This document shows, piece by piece, positions 35,025 to 50,100 of a DNA stretch of 64,000 nt. Source of the stretch: Luzula sylvatica. Taxonomy: Eukaryota; Streptophyta; Magnoliopsida; Poales; Juncaceae. The DNA lies in NCBI GenBank assembly GCA_946800325.1, contig OX326959.1, positions 39,546,908 to 39,610,907 of the forward strand. Direction: 5' to 3'. Every line of letters begins with the position of its first letter. Positions within the stretch are counted from its first letter, which is position 1. The notes under the pieces are model-generated. The model was not told the DNA's origin and made no database searches. It saw nothing but the letters and a program-made list of their open reading frames with translations. The translations under genes and the position numbers were made by a program.

Positions 35025-38000
35025 TTTATTCAAAACAAGTTTTTAACGCTTTGAGGAGCTCAAATAACGTGTTTTTAGATCATTTGTAACTTTTCACCAA
35101 ATTACACAAACACTAAGAAACTTTATTTTTCGATTCAAAACAAGATTTTAACGCTTTGAGGAGTACAAATAACCTGTTTTTAGATCATTTGTACCGTATC
35201 TTTTACTACATAACTTTTCACCAAATTTCACAAACACTAAGAAAGTTTGTTTTTCTATTCAAAACAAGTTTTTAACGCTTTGAGGAGCTCAAATAACGTG
35301 TTTTTAGATCATTTGTATCGTATCTTTTACTACATAACTTTTCACCAAATTTCACAAACACTAAGAAAGTTTGTTTTTCTATTCAAAACAAGTTTTTAAC
35401 GCTTTGAGGAGCTCGAATAACGTGTTTTTAGATCATTTGTAACTTTTCAACAAATTTCACAAACACTAAGAAAGTTTGTTTTTCGATTCAAAACATGATT
35501 TTAACGCTTTGGGGAGTTCAAATAACGTGTTTTTAGATCATTTGTATCGTATCTTTTACTACATAACTTTTCACCAAATTTCACAAACACTAAGAAATTT
35601 TGTTTTTCGATTCAAAACAAGATTTTAACGCTTTGAGGAGTTCAAATAACGTGTTTTTAGATCATTTGTATCGTATCCTTTAGTACATAGCTTTTCACCA
35701 AATTTCACAAACACTAAGAAAGTTTGTTTTTCGATTCAAAACATGTTTTTAACGCTTTGAGGAGTTCAAATAACGTGTTTTTAGATCATTTGTATCGTAT
35801 CTTTTACTACATAACTTTCACCAAATTTCACAAACACTAAGAAAGTTTGTTTTTCGATTCAAAACAAGATTTTAACGCTTTGAGGAGTTCAAATAACGTG
35901 TTTTTAGATCATTTGTATCGTATCTTTTACTACATAACTTTTCACCAAATTTCACAAACACTAAGAAAGTTTGTTTTTCTATTCAAAACAAGCTTTTAAC
36001 GCTTTGAGGAGCTCAAATAACGTGTTTTTAGATCATTTGTAACTTTTCACCAAATTTCACAAACACTAAGAAAGTTTGTTTTTCGATTCAAAACATGATT
36101 TTAACGCTTTGGGGAGTTCAAATAACGTGTTTTTAGATCATTTGTATCGTATCTTTTACTACATAACTTTTCACCAAATTTCACAAACACTAAGAAATTT
36201 TGTTTTTCGATTCAAAACAAGATTTTAACGCTTTGAGGAGTTCAAATAACGTGTTTTTAGATCATTTGTATCGTATCTTTTAGTACATAACTTTTCACCA
36301 AATTTCACAAACACTAAGAAAGTTTGTTTTTCGATCCAAAACATGTTTTTAACGCTTTGAGGAGTTCAAATAACGTGTTTTTAGATCATTTGTATCGTAT
36401 CTTTTACTACATAACTTTTTACCAAATTTCACAAGCACTAAGAAAGTTTGTTTATCGATTCAAAACATGTTTTTAACGCTTTGAGTAGTTCAAATAACGT
36501 GTTTTTAGATCATTTGTATCGTATCTTTTACTACATAACTTTTCACCAAATTTCACAAACACTAAGAAAGTTTGTTTTTCGATTCAAAACAAGATTTTAA
36601 CGCTTTGAGGAGTTCAAATAACGTGTTTTTGGATCATTTGTATCGTATCTTTTACTACATAACTTTTCACCAAATTTCACAAACACTAAGAAAGTTTGTT
36701 TTTCGATTCAAAACAAGATTTTAACGCTTTGAGGAGTTCAAATAACGTGTTTTTAGATCATTTGTATCGTATCTTTTACTACATAACTTTTCACCAAATT
36801 TCACAAACACTAAGAAAGTTTGTTTTTCTATTCAAAACAAGCTTTTAACGCTTTGAGGAGCTCAAATAACGTGTTTTTAGATCATTTGTAACTTTTCACC
36901 AAATTTCACAAACACTAAGAAAGTTTGTTTTTCGATTCAAAACATGATTTTAACGCTTTGGGGAGTTCAAATAACGTGTTTTTAGATCATTTGTATCGTA
37001 TCTTTTACTACATAACTTTTCACCAAATTTCACAAACACTAAGAAATTTTGTTTTTCGATTCAAAACAAGATTTTAACGCTTTGAGGAGTTCAAATAACG
37101 TGTTTTTAGATCATTTGTATCGTATCCTTTAGTACATAGCTTTTCACCAAATTTCACAAACACTAAGAATGTTTGTTTTTCGATTCAAAACATGTTTTTA
37201 ACGCTTTGAGGAGTTCAAATAACGTGTTTTTAGATCATTTGTATCGTATGTTTTACTACATAACTTTTCACCAAATTTCACAAACACTAAGAAATTTTTT
37301 TATCGATTCAAAACATGTTTTTAACGCTTTGAGTAGTTCAAATAACGTGTTTTTAGATCATTTGTATCGTATCTTTTACTACATAAGTTTTCACCAAATT
37401 TCACCAACACTAAGAAAGTTTGTTTTTCGATTCAAAACATGATTTTAACGCTTTGAGGAGTTCAAATAACGTGTTTTTAGATCATTTGTATCGTATCTTT
37501 TACTACATAACTTTTCACCAAATTTCACAAACACTTAGAAAGTTTGTTTTTCGATTCAAAACAAGATTTTAACGCTTTGAGGAGTTCAAATAACGTGTTT
37601 TTAGATCATTTGTATCGTATCTTTTACTACATAACTTTTCACCAAATTTCACAAACACTAAGAAAGTTTGTTTTTCAATTCAAAACATGTTTTTAACGCT
37701 TTGAGGAGTTCAAATAACGTGTTTTTAGATCATTTGTATCGTATCTTTTACTACATAACTTTTCACCAAATTTCAACAACACTAAGAAAGTTTGTTTTTT
37801 GATTCAAAACAATATTTTAACGCTTTGAGGAGTTCAAATAACGTGTTTTTAGATCATTTGTATCGTATCTTTTACTACATAACTTTTCACCAAATTTCAC
37901 AAACACTAAGAAAGTTTGTTTTTCGATTCAAAACAAGATTTTAACGATTTGAGGAGTTCAAATAACGTGTTTTTAGATCATTTGTATCGTATCTTTTACT

Positions 38001-38181
38001 ACATAACTTTTCACCAAATTTCACAAACACTAAGAAAGTTTGTTTTTTTATTCAAAACAAGTTTTTAACGCTTTGAGGAGCTCAAATAACGTGTTTTTAG
38101 ATCATTTGTAACTTTTCACCAAATTACACAAACACTAAGAAACTTTATTTTTCGATTCAAAACAAGATTTTAACGCTTTGA
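31140..38181 (+). repeat. 7.0-kb segmental duplication, copy 1
   Basis: Matches 43248-50289 at a constant offset of 12,108 bp. Anchors: gatttgggg at 31635/43743, and 89-codon frames at 34151/46259 and 37173/49281. The left edge is where an m1 tail (actct) gives way to m12 sequence. The right edge is at 38182, where copy 1 switches to gacgag while copy 2 stays gaggagtac. Copy 1 has a private change, cacagacac (31362). Confidence 0.87.
35025..38046 (+). repeat. Composite HOR, 25 monomers, 3022 bp
   Basis: Order: m16-m17-m6L-m6-m7-m8-m9-m5-m6-m7-m8-m9-m10-m11-m12-m6-m7-m8-m9-m10-...-m15. The m3'-m1-m2-m3-m4 section is absent; m9 with taactttcacc leads straight to m5. Private markers are aactttattt in m16 and taacctg in m17. 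The same unit recurs at 47133. Confidence 0.91.
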
Positions 38182-40963
38182 CGAGTTCAAACAACGTGTT
38201 TTTAGATCATTTGTATCGTATCTTTTACTACATAACTTTTCACCAAATTTCACAAACACTAAGAAAGTTTGTTTTTCGATTCAAAACAAGATTTTAACGC
38301 TTTTAGGAGTTCAAATAACGTGTTTTTAGATCATTTGTATCGTATCTTTTAGAACATAACTTCTCAAGAAATTTCACAAACTCTAAGAAAGTTTGTTTTT
38401 CGATTCAAAACAAGATTTTAACGCTTTGAGGAGTTCAAGTAACGTGTTTTTAGATCATTTGTATCGTATCTTTTAGTACATAACTTCTCAACAAATTTCA
38501 CAAACTCTAAGAAAGTTTGTTTTTCGATTCAAAACAAGATTTTAACGCTTTGACGAGTTCAAATAACGTGTTTTTAGATCATTTGTATCGTATCTTTTAC
38601 TACATAACTTTTCACCAAATTTCACAAACACTAAGAAAGTTTGTTTTTCGATTCAAAACAAGATTTTAACGCTTTGACGAGTTCAAATAACGTGTTTTTA
38701 GATCATTTGTATCGTATCTTTTACTACATAACTTTCACCAAATTTCACAAACACTAAGAAAGTTTGTTTTTCGATTCAAAACAAGATTTTAACGCTTTGA
38801 GGAGTTCAAATGACGTGTTTTTAGATCATTTGTATCGTATCTTTTACTACATAACTTTTCACCAAATTTCACAAACACTAAGAAAGTTTGTTTTTCTATT
38901 CAAAACAAGCTTTTAACGCTTTGAGGAGCTCAAATAACATGTTTTTAGATCATTTGTAACTTTTCACCAAATTTCACAAACACTAAGAAAGTTTGTTTTT
39001 CGATTCAAAACATGATTTTAACGCTTTGGGGAGTTCAAATAACGTGTTTTTAGATCATTTTTATCGTATCTTTTACTACATAACTTTTCACCAAATTTCA
39101 CAAACACTAAGAAATTTTGTTTTTCGATTCAAAACAAGATTTTAACGCTTTGAGGAGTTCAAATAACGTGTTTTTAGATCATTTGTATCGTATCTTTTAG
39201 TACATAACTTTTCACCAAATTTCACAAACACTAAGAAAGTTTGTTTTTCGATCCAAAACATGTTTTTAACGCTTTGAGGAGTTCAAATAACGTGTTTTTA
39301 GATCATTTGTATCGTATCTTTTACTACATAACTTTTTACCAAATTTCACAAGCACTAAGAAAGTTTGTTTATCGATTCAAAACATGTTTTTAACGCTTTG
39401 AGTAGTTCAAATAACGTGTTTTTAGATCATTTGTATCGTATCTTTTACTACATAACTTTTCACCAAATTTCACAAACACTAAGAAAGTTTGTTTTTCGAT
39501 TCAAAACAAGATTTTAACGCTTTGAGGAGTTCAAATAACGTGTTTTTGGATCATTTGTATCGTATCTTTTACTACATAACTTTTCACCAAATTTCACAAA
39601 CACTAAGAAAGTTTGTTTTTCGATTCAAAACAAGATTTTAACGCTTTGAGGAGTTCAAATAACGTGTTTTTAGATCATTTGTATCGTATCTTTTACTACA
39701 TAACTTTTCACCAAATTTCACAAACACTAAGAAAGTTTGTTTTTCTATTCAAAACAAGCTTTTAACGCTTTGAGGAGCTCAAATAACGTGTTTTTAGATC
39801 ATTTGTAACTTTTCACCAAATTTCACAAACACTAAGAAAGTTTGTTTTTCGATTCAAAACATGATTTTAACGCTTTGGGGAGTTCAAATAACGTGTTTTT
39901 AGATCATTTGTATCGTATCTTTTACTACATAACTTTTCACCAAATTTCACAAACACTAAGAAATTTTGTTTTTCGATTCAAAACAAGATTTTAACGCTTT
40001 GAGGAGTTCAAATAACGTGTTTTTAGATCATTTGTATCGTATCCTTTAGTACATAGCTTTTCACCAAATTTCACAAACACTAAGAATGTTTGTTTTTCGA
40101 TTCAAAACATGTTTTTAACGCTTTGAGGAGTTCAAATAACGTGTTTTTAGATCATTTGTATCGTATGTTTTACTACATAACTTTTCACCAAATTTCACAA
40201 ACACTAAGAAATTTTTTTATCGATTCAAAACATGTTTTTAACGCTTTGAGTAGTTCAAATAACGTGTTTTTAGATCATTTGTATCGTATCTTTTACTACA
40301 TAAGTTTTCACCAAATTTCACCAACACTAAGAAAGTTTGTTTTTCGATTCAAAACATGATTTTAACGCTTTGAGGAGTTCAAATAACGTGTTTTTAGATC
40401 ATTTGTATCGTATCTTTTACTACATAACTTTTCACCAAATTTCACAAACACTTAGAAAGTTTGTTTTTCGATTCAAAACAAGATTTTAACGCTTTGAGGA
40501 GTTCAAATAACGTGTTTTTAGATCATTTGTATCGTATCTTTTACTACATAACTTTTCACCAAATTTCACAAACACTAAGAAAGTTTGTTTTTCAATTCAA
40601 AACATGTTTTTAACGCTTTGAGGAGTTCAAATAACGTGTTTTTAGATCATTTGTATCGTATCTTTTACTACATAACTTTTCACCAAATTTCAACAACACT
40701 AAGAAAGTTTGTTTTTTGATTCAAAACAATATTTTAACGCTTTGAGGAGTTCAAATAACGTGTTTTTAGATCATTTGTATCGTATCTTTTACTACATAAC
40801 TTTTCACCAAATTTCACAAACACTAAGAAAGTTTGTTTTTCGATTCAAAACAAGATTTTAACGATTTGAGGAGTTCAAATAACGTGTTTTTAGATCATTT
40901 GTATCGTATCTTTTACTACATAACTTTTCACCAAATTTCACAAACACTAAGAAAGTTTGTTTT
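38047..40963 (+). repeat. Composite unit, 24 monomers, 2917 bp, with m17/m3' hybrid
   Basis: Order: m16, hybrid, m1-m12, m6-m15. The second monomer (about 38152) begins after the m16 tail like m17 but carries gacgag and caaacaacg of m3'. This deletes m17-m6L-m6-m7-m8-m9 at a single junction near 38180. One m6 has aataacatg (38936). Confidence 0.88.
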
Positions 40964-43900
40964 TTTATTCAAAACAAGTTTTTAACGCTTTGAGGAGCTC
41001 AAATAACGTGTTTTTAGATCATTTGTAACTTTTCACCAAATTACACAAACACTAAGAAACTTTATTTTTCGATTCAAAACAAGATTTTAACGCTTTGAGG
41101 AGTACAAATAACCTGTTTTTAGATCATTTGTACCGTATCTTTTACTACATAACTTTTCACCAAATTTCACAAACACTAAGAAAGTTTGTTTTTCTATTCA
41201 AAACAAGTTTTTAACGCTTTGAGGAGCTCAAATAACGTGTTTTTAGATCATTTGTATCGTATCTTTTACTACATAACTTTTCACCAAATTTCACAAACAC
41301 TAAGAAAGTTTGTTTTTCTATTCAAAACAAGTTTTTAACGCTTTGAGGAGCTCGAATAACGTGTTTTTAGATCATTTGTAACTTTTCAACAAATTTCACA
41401 AACACTAAGAAAGTTTGTTTTTCGATTCAAAACATGATTTTAACGCTTTGGGGAGTTCAAATAACGTGTTTTTAGATCATTTTTATCGTATCTTTTACTA
41501 CATAACTTTTCACCAAATTTCACAAACACTAAGAAATTTTGTTTTTCGATTCAAAACAAGATTTTAACGCTTTGAGGAGTTCAAATAATGTGTTTTTAGA
41601 TCATTTGTATCGTATCTTTTAGTACATAACTTTTCACGAAATTTCACAAACACTAAGAAAGTTTGTTTTTCGATTCAAAACATGTTTTTAACGCTTTGAG
41701 GAGTTCAAATAACGTGTTTTTAGATCATTTGTATCGTATCTTTTACTACATAACTTTTCACCAAATTTCACAAACACTAAGAGAGTTTGTTTTTCGATTC
41801 AAAACAAGATTTTAACGCTTTGACGAGTTCAAACAACGTGTTTTTAGATCATTTGTATCGTATCTTTTACTACATAACTTTTCACCAAATTTCACAAACA
41901 CTAAGAAAGTTTGTTTTTCGATTCAAAACAAGATTTTAACGCTTTTAGGAGTTCAAATAACGTGTTTTTAGATCATTTGTATCGTATCTTTTAGAACATA
42001 ACTTCTCAAGAAATTTCACAAACTCTAAGAAAGTTTGTTTTTCGATTCAAAACAAGATTTTAACGCTTTGAGGAGTTCAAGTAACGTGTTTTTAGATCAT
42101 TTGTATCGTATCTTTTAGTACATAACTTCTCAACAAATTTCACAAACTCTAAGAAAGTTTGTTTTTCGATTCAAAACAAGATTTTAACGCTTTGACGAGT
42201 TCAAATAACGTGTTTTTAGATCATTTGTATCGTATCTTTTACTACATAACTTTTCACCAAATTTCACAAACACTAAGAAAGTTTGTTTTTCGATTCAAAA
42301 CAAGATTTTAACGCTTTGACGAGTTCAAATAACGTGTTTTTAGATCATTTGTATCGTATCTTTTACTACATAACTTTCACCAAATTTCACAAACACTAAG
42401 AAAGTTTGTTTTTCGATTCAAAACAAGATTTTAACGCTTTGAGGAGTTCAAATGACGTGTTTTTAGATCATTTGTATCGTATCTTTTACTACATAACTTT
42501 TCACCAAATTTCACAAACACTAAGAAAGTTTGTTTTTCTATTCAAAACAAGCTTTTAACGCTTTGAGGAGCTCAAATAACGTGTTTTTAGATCATTTGTA
42601 ACTTTTCACCAAATTTCACAAACACTAAGAAAGTTTGTTTTTCGATTCAAAACATGATTTTAACGATTTGGGGAGTTCAAATAACGTGTTTTTAGATCAT
42701 TTTTATCGTATCTTTTACTACATAACTTTTCACCAAATTTCACAAACACTAAGAAATTTTGTTTTTCGATTCAAAACAAGATTTTAACGCTTTGAGGAGT
42801 TCAAATAACGTGTTTTTAGATCATTTGTATCGTATCTTTTAGTACATAACTTTTCACCAAATTTCACAAACACTAAGAAAGTTTGTTTTTCGATCCAAAA
42901 CATGTTTTTAACGCTTTGAGGAGTTCAAATAACGTGTTTTTAGATCATTTGTATCGTATCTTTTACTACATAACTTTTTACCAAATTTCACAAGCACTAA
43001 GAAAGTTTGTTTATCGATTCAAAACATGTTTTTAACGCTTTTAGTAGTTCAAATAACGTGTTTTTAGATCATTTGTATCGTATCTTTTACTACATAACTT
43101 TTCACCAAATTTCACAAACACTAAGAAAGTTTGTTTTTCGATTCAAAACAAGATTTTAACGCTTTGAGGAGTTCAAATAACGTGTTTTTGGATAATTTGT
43201 ATCGTATCTTTTACTACATAACTTTTCACCAAATTTCACAAACACTAAGAAAGTTTGTTTTTCGATTCAAAACAAGATTTTAACGCTTTGAGGAGTTCAA
43301 ATAACGTGTTTTTAGATCATTTGTATCGTATCTTTTACTACATAACTTTTCACCAAATTTCACAAACACTAAGAAAGTTTGTTTTTCTATTCAAAACAAG
43401 CTTTTAACGCTTTGAGGAGCTCAAATAACGTGTTTTTAGATCATTTGTAACTTTTCACCAAATTTCACAAACACTAAGAAAGTTTGTTTTTCGATTCAAA
43501 ACATGATTTTAACGCTTTGGGGAGTTCAAATAACGTGTTTTTAGATCATTTGTATCGTATCTTTTACTACATAACTTTTCACCAAATTTCACAAACACTA
43601 AGAAAGTTTGTTTTTCTATTCAAAACAAGCTTTTAACGCTTTGAGGAGCTCAAATAACGTGTTTTTAGATCATTTGTAACTTTTCACCAAATTTCACAAA
43701 CACTAAGAAAGTTTGTTTTTCGATTCAAAACATGATTTTAACGATTTGGGGAGTTCAAATAACGTGTTTTTAGATCATTTTTATCGTATCTTTTACTACA
43801 TAACTTTTCACCAAATTTCACAAACACTAAGAAATTTTGTTTTTCGATTCAAAACAAGATTTTAACGCTTTGAGGAGTTCAAATAACGTGTTTTTAGATC

Positions 43901-46900
43901 ATTTGTATCGTATCTTTTAGTACATAACTTTTCACCAAATTTCACAAACACTAAGAAAGTTTGTTTTTCGATCCAAAACATGTTTTTAACGCTTTGAGGA
44001 GTTCAAATAACGTGTTTTTAGATCATTTGTATCGTATCTTTTACTACATAACTTTTTACCAAATTTCACAAGCACTAAGAAAGTTTGTTTATCGATTCAA
44101 AACATGTTTTTAACGCTTTTAGTAGTTCAAATAACGTGTTTTTAGATCATTTGTATCGTATCTTTTACTACATAACTTTTCACCAAATTTCACAAACACT
44201 AAGAAAGTTTGTTTTTCGATTCAAAACAAGATTTTAACGCTTTGAGGAGTTCAAATAACGTGTTTTTGGATAATTTGTATCGTATCTTTTACTACATAAC
44301 TTTTCACCAAATTTCACAAACACTAAGAAAGTTTGTTTTTCGATTCAAAACAAGATTTTAACGCTTTGAGGAGTTCAAATAACGTGTTTTTAGATCATTT
44401 GTATCGTATCTTTTACTACATAACTTTTCACCAAATTTCACAAACACTAAGAAAGTTTGTTTTTCTATTCAAAACAAGCTTTTAACGCTTTGAGGAGCTC
44501 AAATAACGTGTTTTTAGATCATTTGTAACTTTTCACCAAATTTCACAAACACTAAGAAAGTTTGTTTTTCGATTCAAAACATGATTTTAACGCTTTGGGG
44601 AGTTCAAATAACGTGTTTTTAGATCATTTGTATCGTATCTTTTACTACATAACTTTTCACCAAATTTCACAAACACTAAGAAATTTTGTTTTTCGATTCA
44701 AAACAAGATTTTAACGCTTTGAGGAGTTCAAATAACGTGTTTTTAGATCATTTGTATCGTATCCTTTAGTACATAGCTTTTCACCAAATTTCACAAACAC
44801 TAAGAAAGTTTGTTTTTCGATTCAAAACATGTTTTTAACGCTTTGAGGAGTTCAAATAACGTGTTTTTAGATCATTTGTATCGTATCTTTTACTACATAA
44901 CTTTCACCAAATTTCACAAACACTAAGAAAGTTTGTTTTTCGATTCAAAACAAGATTTTAACGCTTTGAGGAGTTCAAATAACGTGTTTTTAGATCATTT
45001 GTATCGTATCTTTTACTACATAACTTTTCACCAAATTTCACAAACACTAAGAAAGTTTGTTTTTCTATTCAAAACAAGCTTTTAACGCTTTGAGGAGCTC
45101 AAATAACGTGTTTTTAGATCATTTGTAACTTTTCACCAAATTTCACAAACACTAAGAAAGTTTGTTTTTCGATTCAAAACATGATTTTAACGCTTTGGGG
45201 AGTTCAAATAACGTGTTTTTAGATCATTTGTATCGTATCTTTTACTACATAACTTTTCACCAAATTTCACAAACACTAAGAAATTTTGTTTTTCGATTCA
45301 AAACAAGATTTTAACGCTTTGAGGAGTTCAAATAACGTGTTTTTAGATCATTTGTATCGTATCTTTTAGTACATAACTTTTCACCAAATTTCACAAACAC
45401 TAAGAAAGTTTGTTTTTCGATCCAAAACATGTTTTTAACGCTTTGAGGAGTTCAAATAACGTGTTTTTAGATCATTTGTATCGTATCTTTTACTACATAA
45501 CTTTTTACCAAATTTCACAAGCACTAAGAAAGTTTGTTTATCGATTCAAAACATGTTTTTAACGCTTTGAGTAGTTCAAATAACGTGTTTTTAGATCATT
45601 TGTATCGTATCTTTTACTACATAACTTTTCACCAAATTTCACAAACACTAAGAAAGTTTGTTTTTCGATTCAAAACAAGATTTTAACGCTTTGAGGAGTT
45701 CAAATAACGTGTTTTTGGATCATTTGTATCGTATCTTTTACTACATAACTTTTCACCAAATTTCACAAACACTAAGAAAGTTTGTTTTTCGATTCAAAAC
45801 AAGATTTTAACGCTTTGAGGAGTTCAAATAACGTGTTTTTAGATCATTTGTATCGTATCTTTTACTACATAACTTTTCACCAAATTTCACAAACACTAAG
45901 AAAGTTTGTTTTTCTATTCAAAACAAGCTTTTAACGCTTTGAGGAGCTCAAATAACGTGTTTTTAGATCATTTGTAACTTTTCACCAAATTTCACAAACA
46001 CTAAGAAAGTTTGTTTTTCGATTCAAAACATGATTTTAACGCTTTGGGGAGTTCAAATAACGTGTTTTTAGATCATTTGTATCGTATCTTTTACTACATA
46101 ACTTTTCACCAAATTTCACAAACACTAAGAAATTTTGTTTTTCGATTCAAAACAAGATTTTAACGCTTTGAGGAGTTCAAATAACGTGTTTTTAGATCAT
46201 TTGTATCGTATCCTTTAGTACATAGCTTTTCACCAAATTTCACAAACACTAAGAATGTTTGTTTTTCGATTCAAAACATGTTTTTAACGCTTTGAGGAGT
46301 TCAAATAACGTGTTTTTAGATCATTTGTATCGTATGTTTTACTACATAACTTTTCACCAAATTTCACAAACACTAAGAAATTTTTTTATCGATTCAAAAC
46401 ATGTTTTTAACGCTTTGAGTAGTTCAAATAACGTGTTTTTAGATCATTTGTATCGTATCTTTTACTACATAAGTTTTCACCAAATTTCACCAACACTAAG
46501 AAAGTTTGTTTTTCGATTCAAAACATGATTTTAACGCTTTGAGGAGTTCAAATAACGTGTTTTTAGATCATTTGTATCGTATCTTTTACTACATAACTTT
46601 TCACCAAATTTCACAAACACTTAGAAAGTTTGTTTTTCGATTCAAAACAAGATTTTAACGCTTTGAGGAGTTCAAATAACGTGTTTTTAGATCATTTGTA
46701 TCGTATCTTTTACTACATAACTTTTCACCAAATTTCACAAACACTAAGAAAGTTTGTTTTTCAATTCAAAACATGTTTTTAACGCTTTGAGGAGTTCAAA
46801 TAACGTGTTTTTAGATCATTTGTATCGTATCTTTTACTACATAACTTTTCACCAAATTTCAACAACACTAAGAAAGTTTGTTTTTTGATTCAAAACAATA

Positions 46901-47132
46901 TTTTAACGCTTTGAGGAGTTCAAATAACGTGTTTTTAGATCATTTGTATCGTATCTTTTACTACATAACTTTTCACCAAATTTCACAAACACTAAGAAAG
47001 TTTGTTTTTCGATTCAAAACAAGATTTTAACGATTTGAGGAGTTCAAATAACGTGTTTTTAGATCATTTGTATCGTATCTTTTACTACATAACTTTTCAC
47101 CAAATTTCACAAACACTAAGAAAGTTTGTTTT
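40964..47132 (+). repeat. Composite unit, 51 monomers, 6169 bp
   Basis: The longest unit between successive m16 landmarks. Order: m16-m17-m6L-m6-m7-m8-m9-m3'-m1-m2-m3-m4-m5-m6-...-m12-m6-m7-m6-...-m12-m6-m7-m8-m9-m5-m6-...-m12-m6-...-m15. Length arithmetic (43 long, 8 short, three 1-bp losses) gives 6169. It contains the 1078-bp duplication and the left part of the second 7-kb copy. Confidence 0.87.
42650..43728 (+). repeat. Tandem duplication with 1078-bp offset
   Basis: The rare m7 marker gatttgggg lies at 42665 and 43743. Between them are m7-m8-m9-m10-m11-m12-m6-m7-m6, which is 7 x 124 + 2 x 105 = 1078 bp. The m10 change ctttTagtag and the m11 change ggataa occur in both copies. The result is the unusual order m6-m7-m6-m7. 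Confidence 0.87.
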
Positions 47133-50100
47133 TTTATTCAAAACAAGTTTTTAACGCTTTGAGGAGCTCAAATAACGTGTTTTTAGATCATTTGTAACTT
47201 TTCACCAAATTACACAAACACTAAGAAACTTTATTTTTCGATTCAAAACAAGATTTTAACGCTTTGAGGAGTACAAATAACCTGTTTTTAGATCATTTGT
47301 ACCGTATCTTTTACTACATAACTTTTCACCAAATTTCACAAACACTAAGAAAGTTTGTTTTTCTATTCAAAACAAGTTTTTAACGCTTTGAGGAGCTCAA
47401 ATAACGTGTTTTTAGATCATTTGTATCGTATCTTTTACTACATAACTTTTCAGCAAATTTCACAAACACTAAGAAAGTTTGTTTTTCTATTCAAAACAAG
47501 TTTTTAACGCTTTGAGGAGCTCGAATAACGTGTTTTTAGATCATTTGTAACTTTTCAACAAATTTCACAAACACTAAGAAAGTTTGTTTTTCGATTCAAA
47601 ACATGATTTTAACGCTTTGGGGAGTTCAAATAACGTGTTTTTAGATCATTTGTATCGTATCTTTTACTACATAACTTTTCACCAAATTTCACAAACACTA
47701 AGAAATTTTGTTTTTCGATTCAAAACAAGATTTTAACGCTTTGAGGAGTTCAAATAACGTGTTTTTAGATCATTTGTATCGTATCCTTTAGTACATAGCT
47801 TTTCACCAAATTTCACAAACACTAAGAAAGTTTGTTTTTCGATTCAAAACATGTTTTTAACGCTTTGAGGAGTTCAAATAACGTGTTTTTAGATCATTTG
47901 TATCGTATCTTTTACTACATAACTTTCACCAAATTTCACAAACACTAAGAAAGTTTGTTTTTCGATTCAAAACAAGATTTTAACGCTTTGAGGAGTTCAA
48001 ATAACGTGTTTTTAGATCATTTGTATCGTATCTTTTACTACATAACTTTTCACCAAATTTCACAAACACTAAGAAAGTTTGTTTTTCTATTCAAAACAAG
48101 CTTTTAACGCTTTGAGGAGCTCAAATAACGTGTTTTTAGATCATTTGTAACTTTTCACCAAATTTCACAAACACTAAGAAAGTTTGTTTTTCGATTCAAA
48201 ACATGATTTTAACGCTTTGGGGAGTTCAAATAACGTGTTTTTAGATCATTTGTATCGTATCTTTTACTACATAACTTTTCACCAAATTTCACAAACACTA
48301 AGAAATTTTGTTTTTCGATTCAAAACAAGATTTTAACGCTTTGAGGAGTTCAAATAACGTGTTTTTAGATCATTTGTATCGTATCTTTTAGTACATAACT
48401 TTTCACCAAATTTCACAAACACTAAGAAAGTTTGTTTTTCGATCCAAAACATGTTTTTAACGCTTTGAGGAGTTCAAATAACGTGTTTTTAGATCATTTG
48501 TATCGTATCTTTTACTACATAACTTTTTACCAAATTTCACAAGCACTAAGAAAGTTTGTTTATCGATTCAAAACATGTTTTTAACGCTTTTAGTAGTTCA
48601 AATAACGTGTTTTTAGATCATTTGTATCGTATCTTTTACTACATAACTTTTCACCAAATTTCACAAACACTAAGAAAGTTTGTTTTTCGATTCAAAACAA
48701 GATTTTAACGCTTTGAGGAGTTCAAATAACGTGTTTTTGGATCATTTGTATCGTATCTTTTACTACATAACTTTTCACCAAATTTCACAAACACTAAGAA
48801 AGTTTGTTTTTCGATTCAAAACAAGATTTTAACGCTTTGAGGAGTTCAAATAACGTGTTTTTAGATCATTTGTATCGTATCTTTTACTACATAACTTTTC
48901 ACCAAATTTCACAAACACTAAGAAAGTTTGTTTTTCTATTCAAAACAAGCTTTTAACGCTTTGAGGAGCTCAAATAACGTGTTTTTAGATCATTTGTAAC
49001 TTTTCACCAAATTTCACAAACACTAAGAAAGTTTGTTTTTCGATTCAAAACATGATTTTAACGCTTTGGGGAGTTCAAATAACGTGTTTTTAGATCATTT
49101 GTATCGTATCTTTTACTACATAACTTTTCACCAAATTTCACAAACACTAAGAAATTTTGTTTTTCGATTCAAAACAAGATTTTAACGCTTTGAGGAGTTC
49201 AAATAACGTGTTTTTAGATCATTTGTATCGTATCCTTTAGTACATAGCTTTTCACCAAATTTCACAAACACTAAGAATGTTTGTTTTTCGATTCAAAACA
49301 TGTTTTTAACGCTTTGAGGAGTTCAAATAACGTGTTTTTAGATCATTTGTATCGTATGTTTTACTACATAACTTTTCACCAAATTTCACAAACACTAAGA
49401 AATTTTTTTATCGATTCAAAACATGTTTTTAACGCTTTGAGTAGTTCAAATAACGTGTTTTTAGATCATTTGTATCGTATCTTTTACTACATAAGTTTTC
49501 ACCAAATTTCACCAACACTAAGAAAGTTTGTTTTTCGATTCAAAACATGATTTTAACGCTTTGAGGAGTTCAAATAACGTGTTTTTAGATCATTTGTATC
49601 GTATCTTTTACTACATAACTTTTCACCAAATTTCACAAACACTTAGAAAGTTTGTTTTTCGATTCAAAACAAGATTTTAACGCTTTGAGGAGTTCAAATA
49701 ACGTGTTTTTAGATCATTTGTATCGTATCTTTTACTACATAACTTTTCACCAAATTTCACAAACACTAAGAAAGTTTGTTTTTCAATTCAAAACATGTTT
49801 TTAACGCTTTGAGGAGTTCAAATAACGTGTTTTTAGATCATTTGTATCGTATCTTTTACTACATAACTTTTCACCAAATTTCAACAACACTAAGAAAGTT
49901 TGTTTTTTGATTCAAAACAATATTTTAACGCTTTGAGGAGTTCAAATAACGTGTTTTTAGATCATTTGTATCGTATCTTTTACTACATAACTTTTCACCA
50001 AATTTCACAAACACTAAGAAAGTTTGTTTTTCGATTCAAAACAAGATTTTAACGATTTGAGGAGTTCAAATAACGTGTTTTTAGATCATTTGTATCGTAT

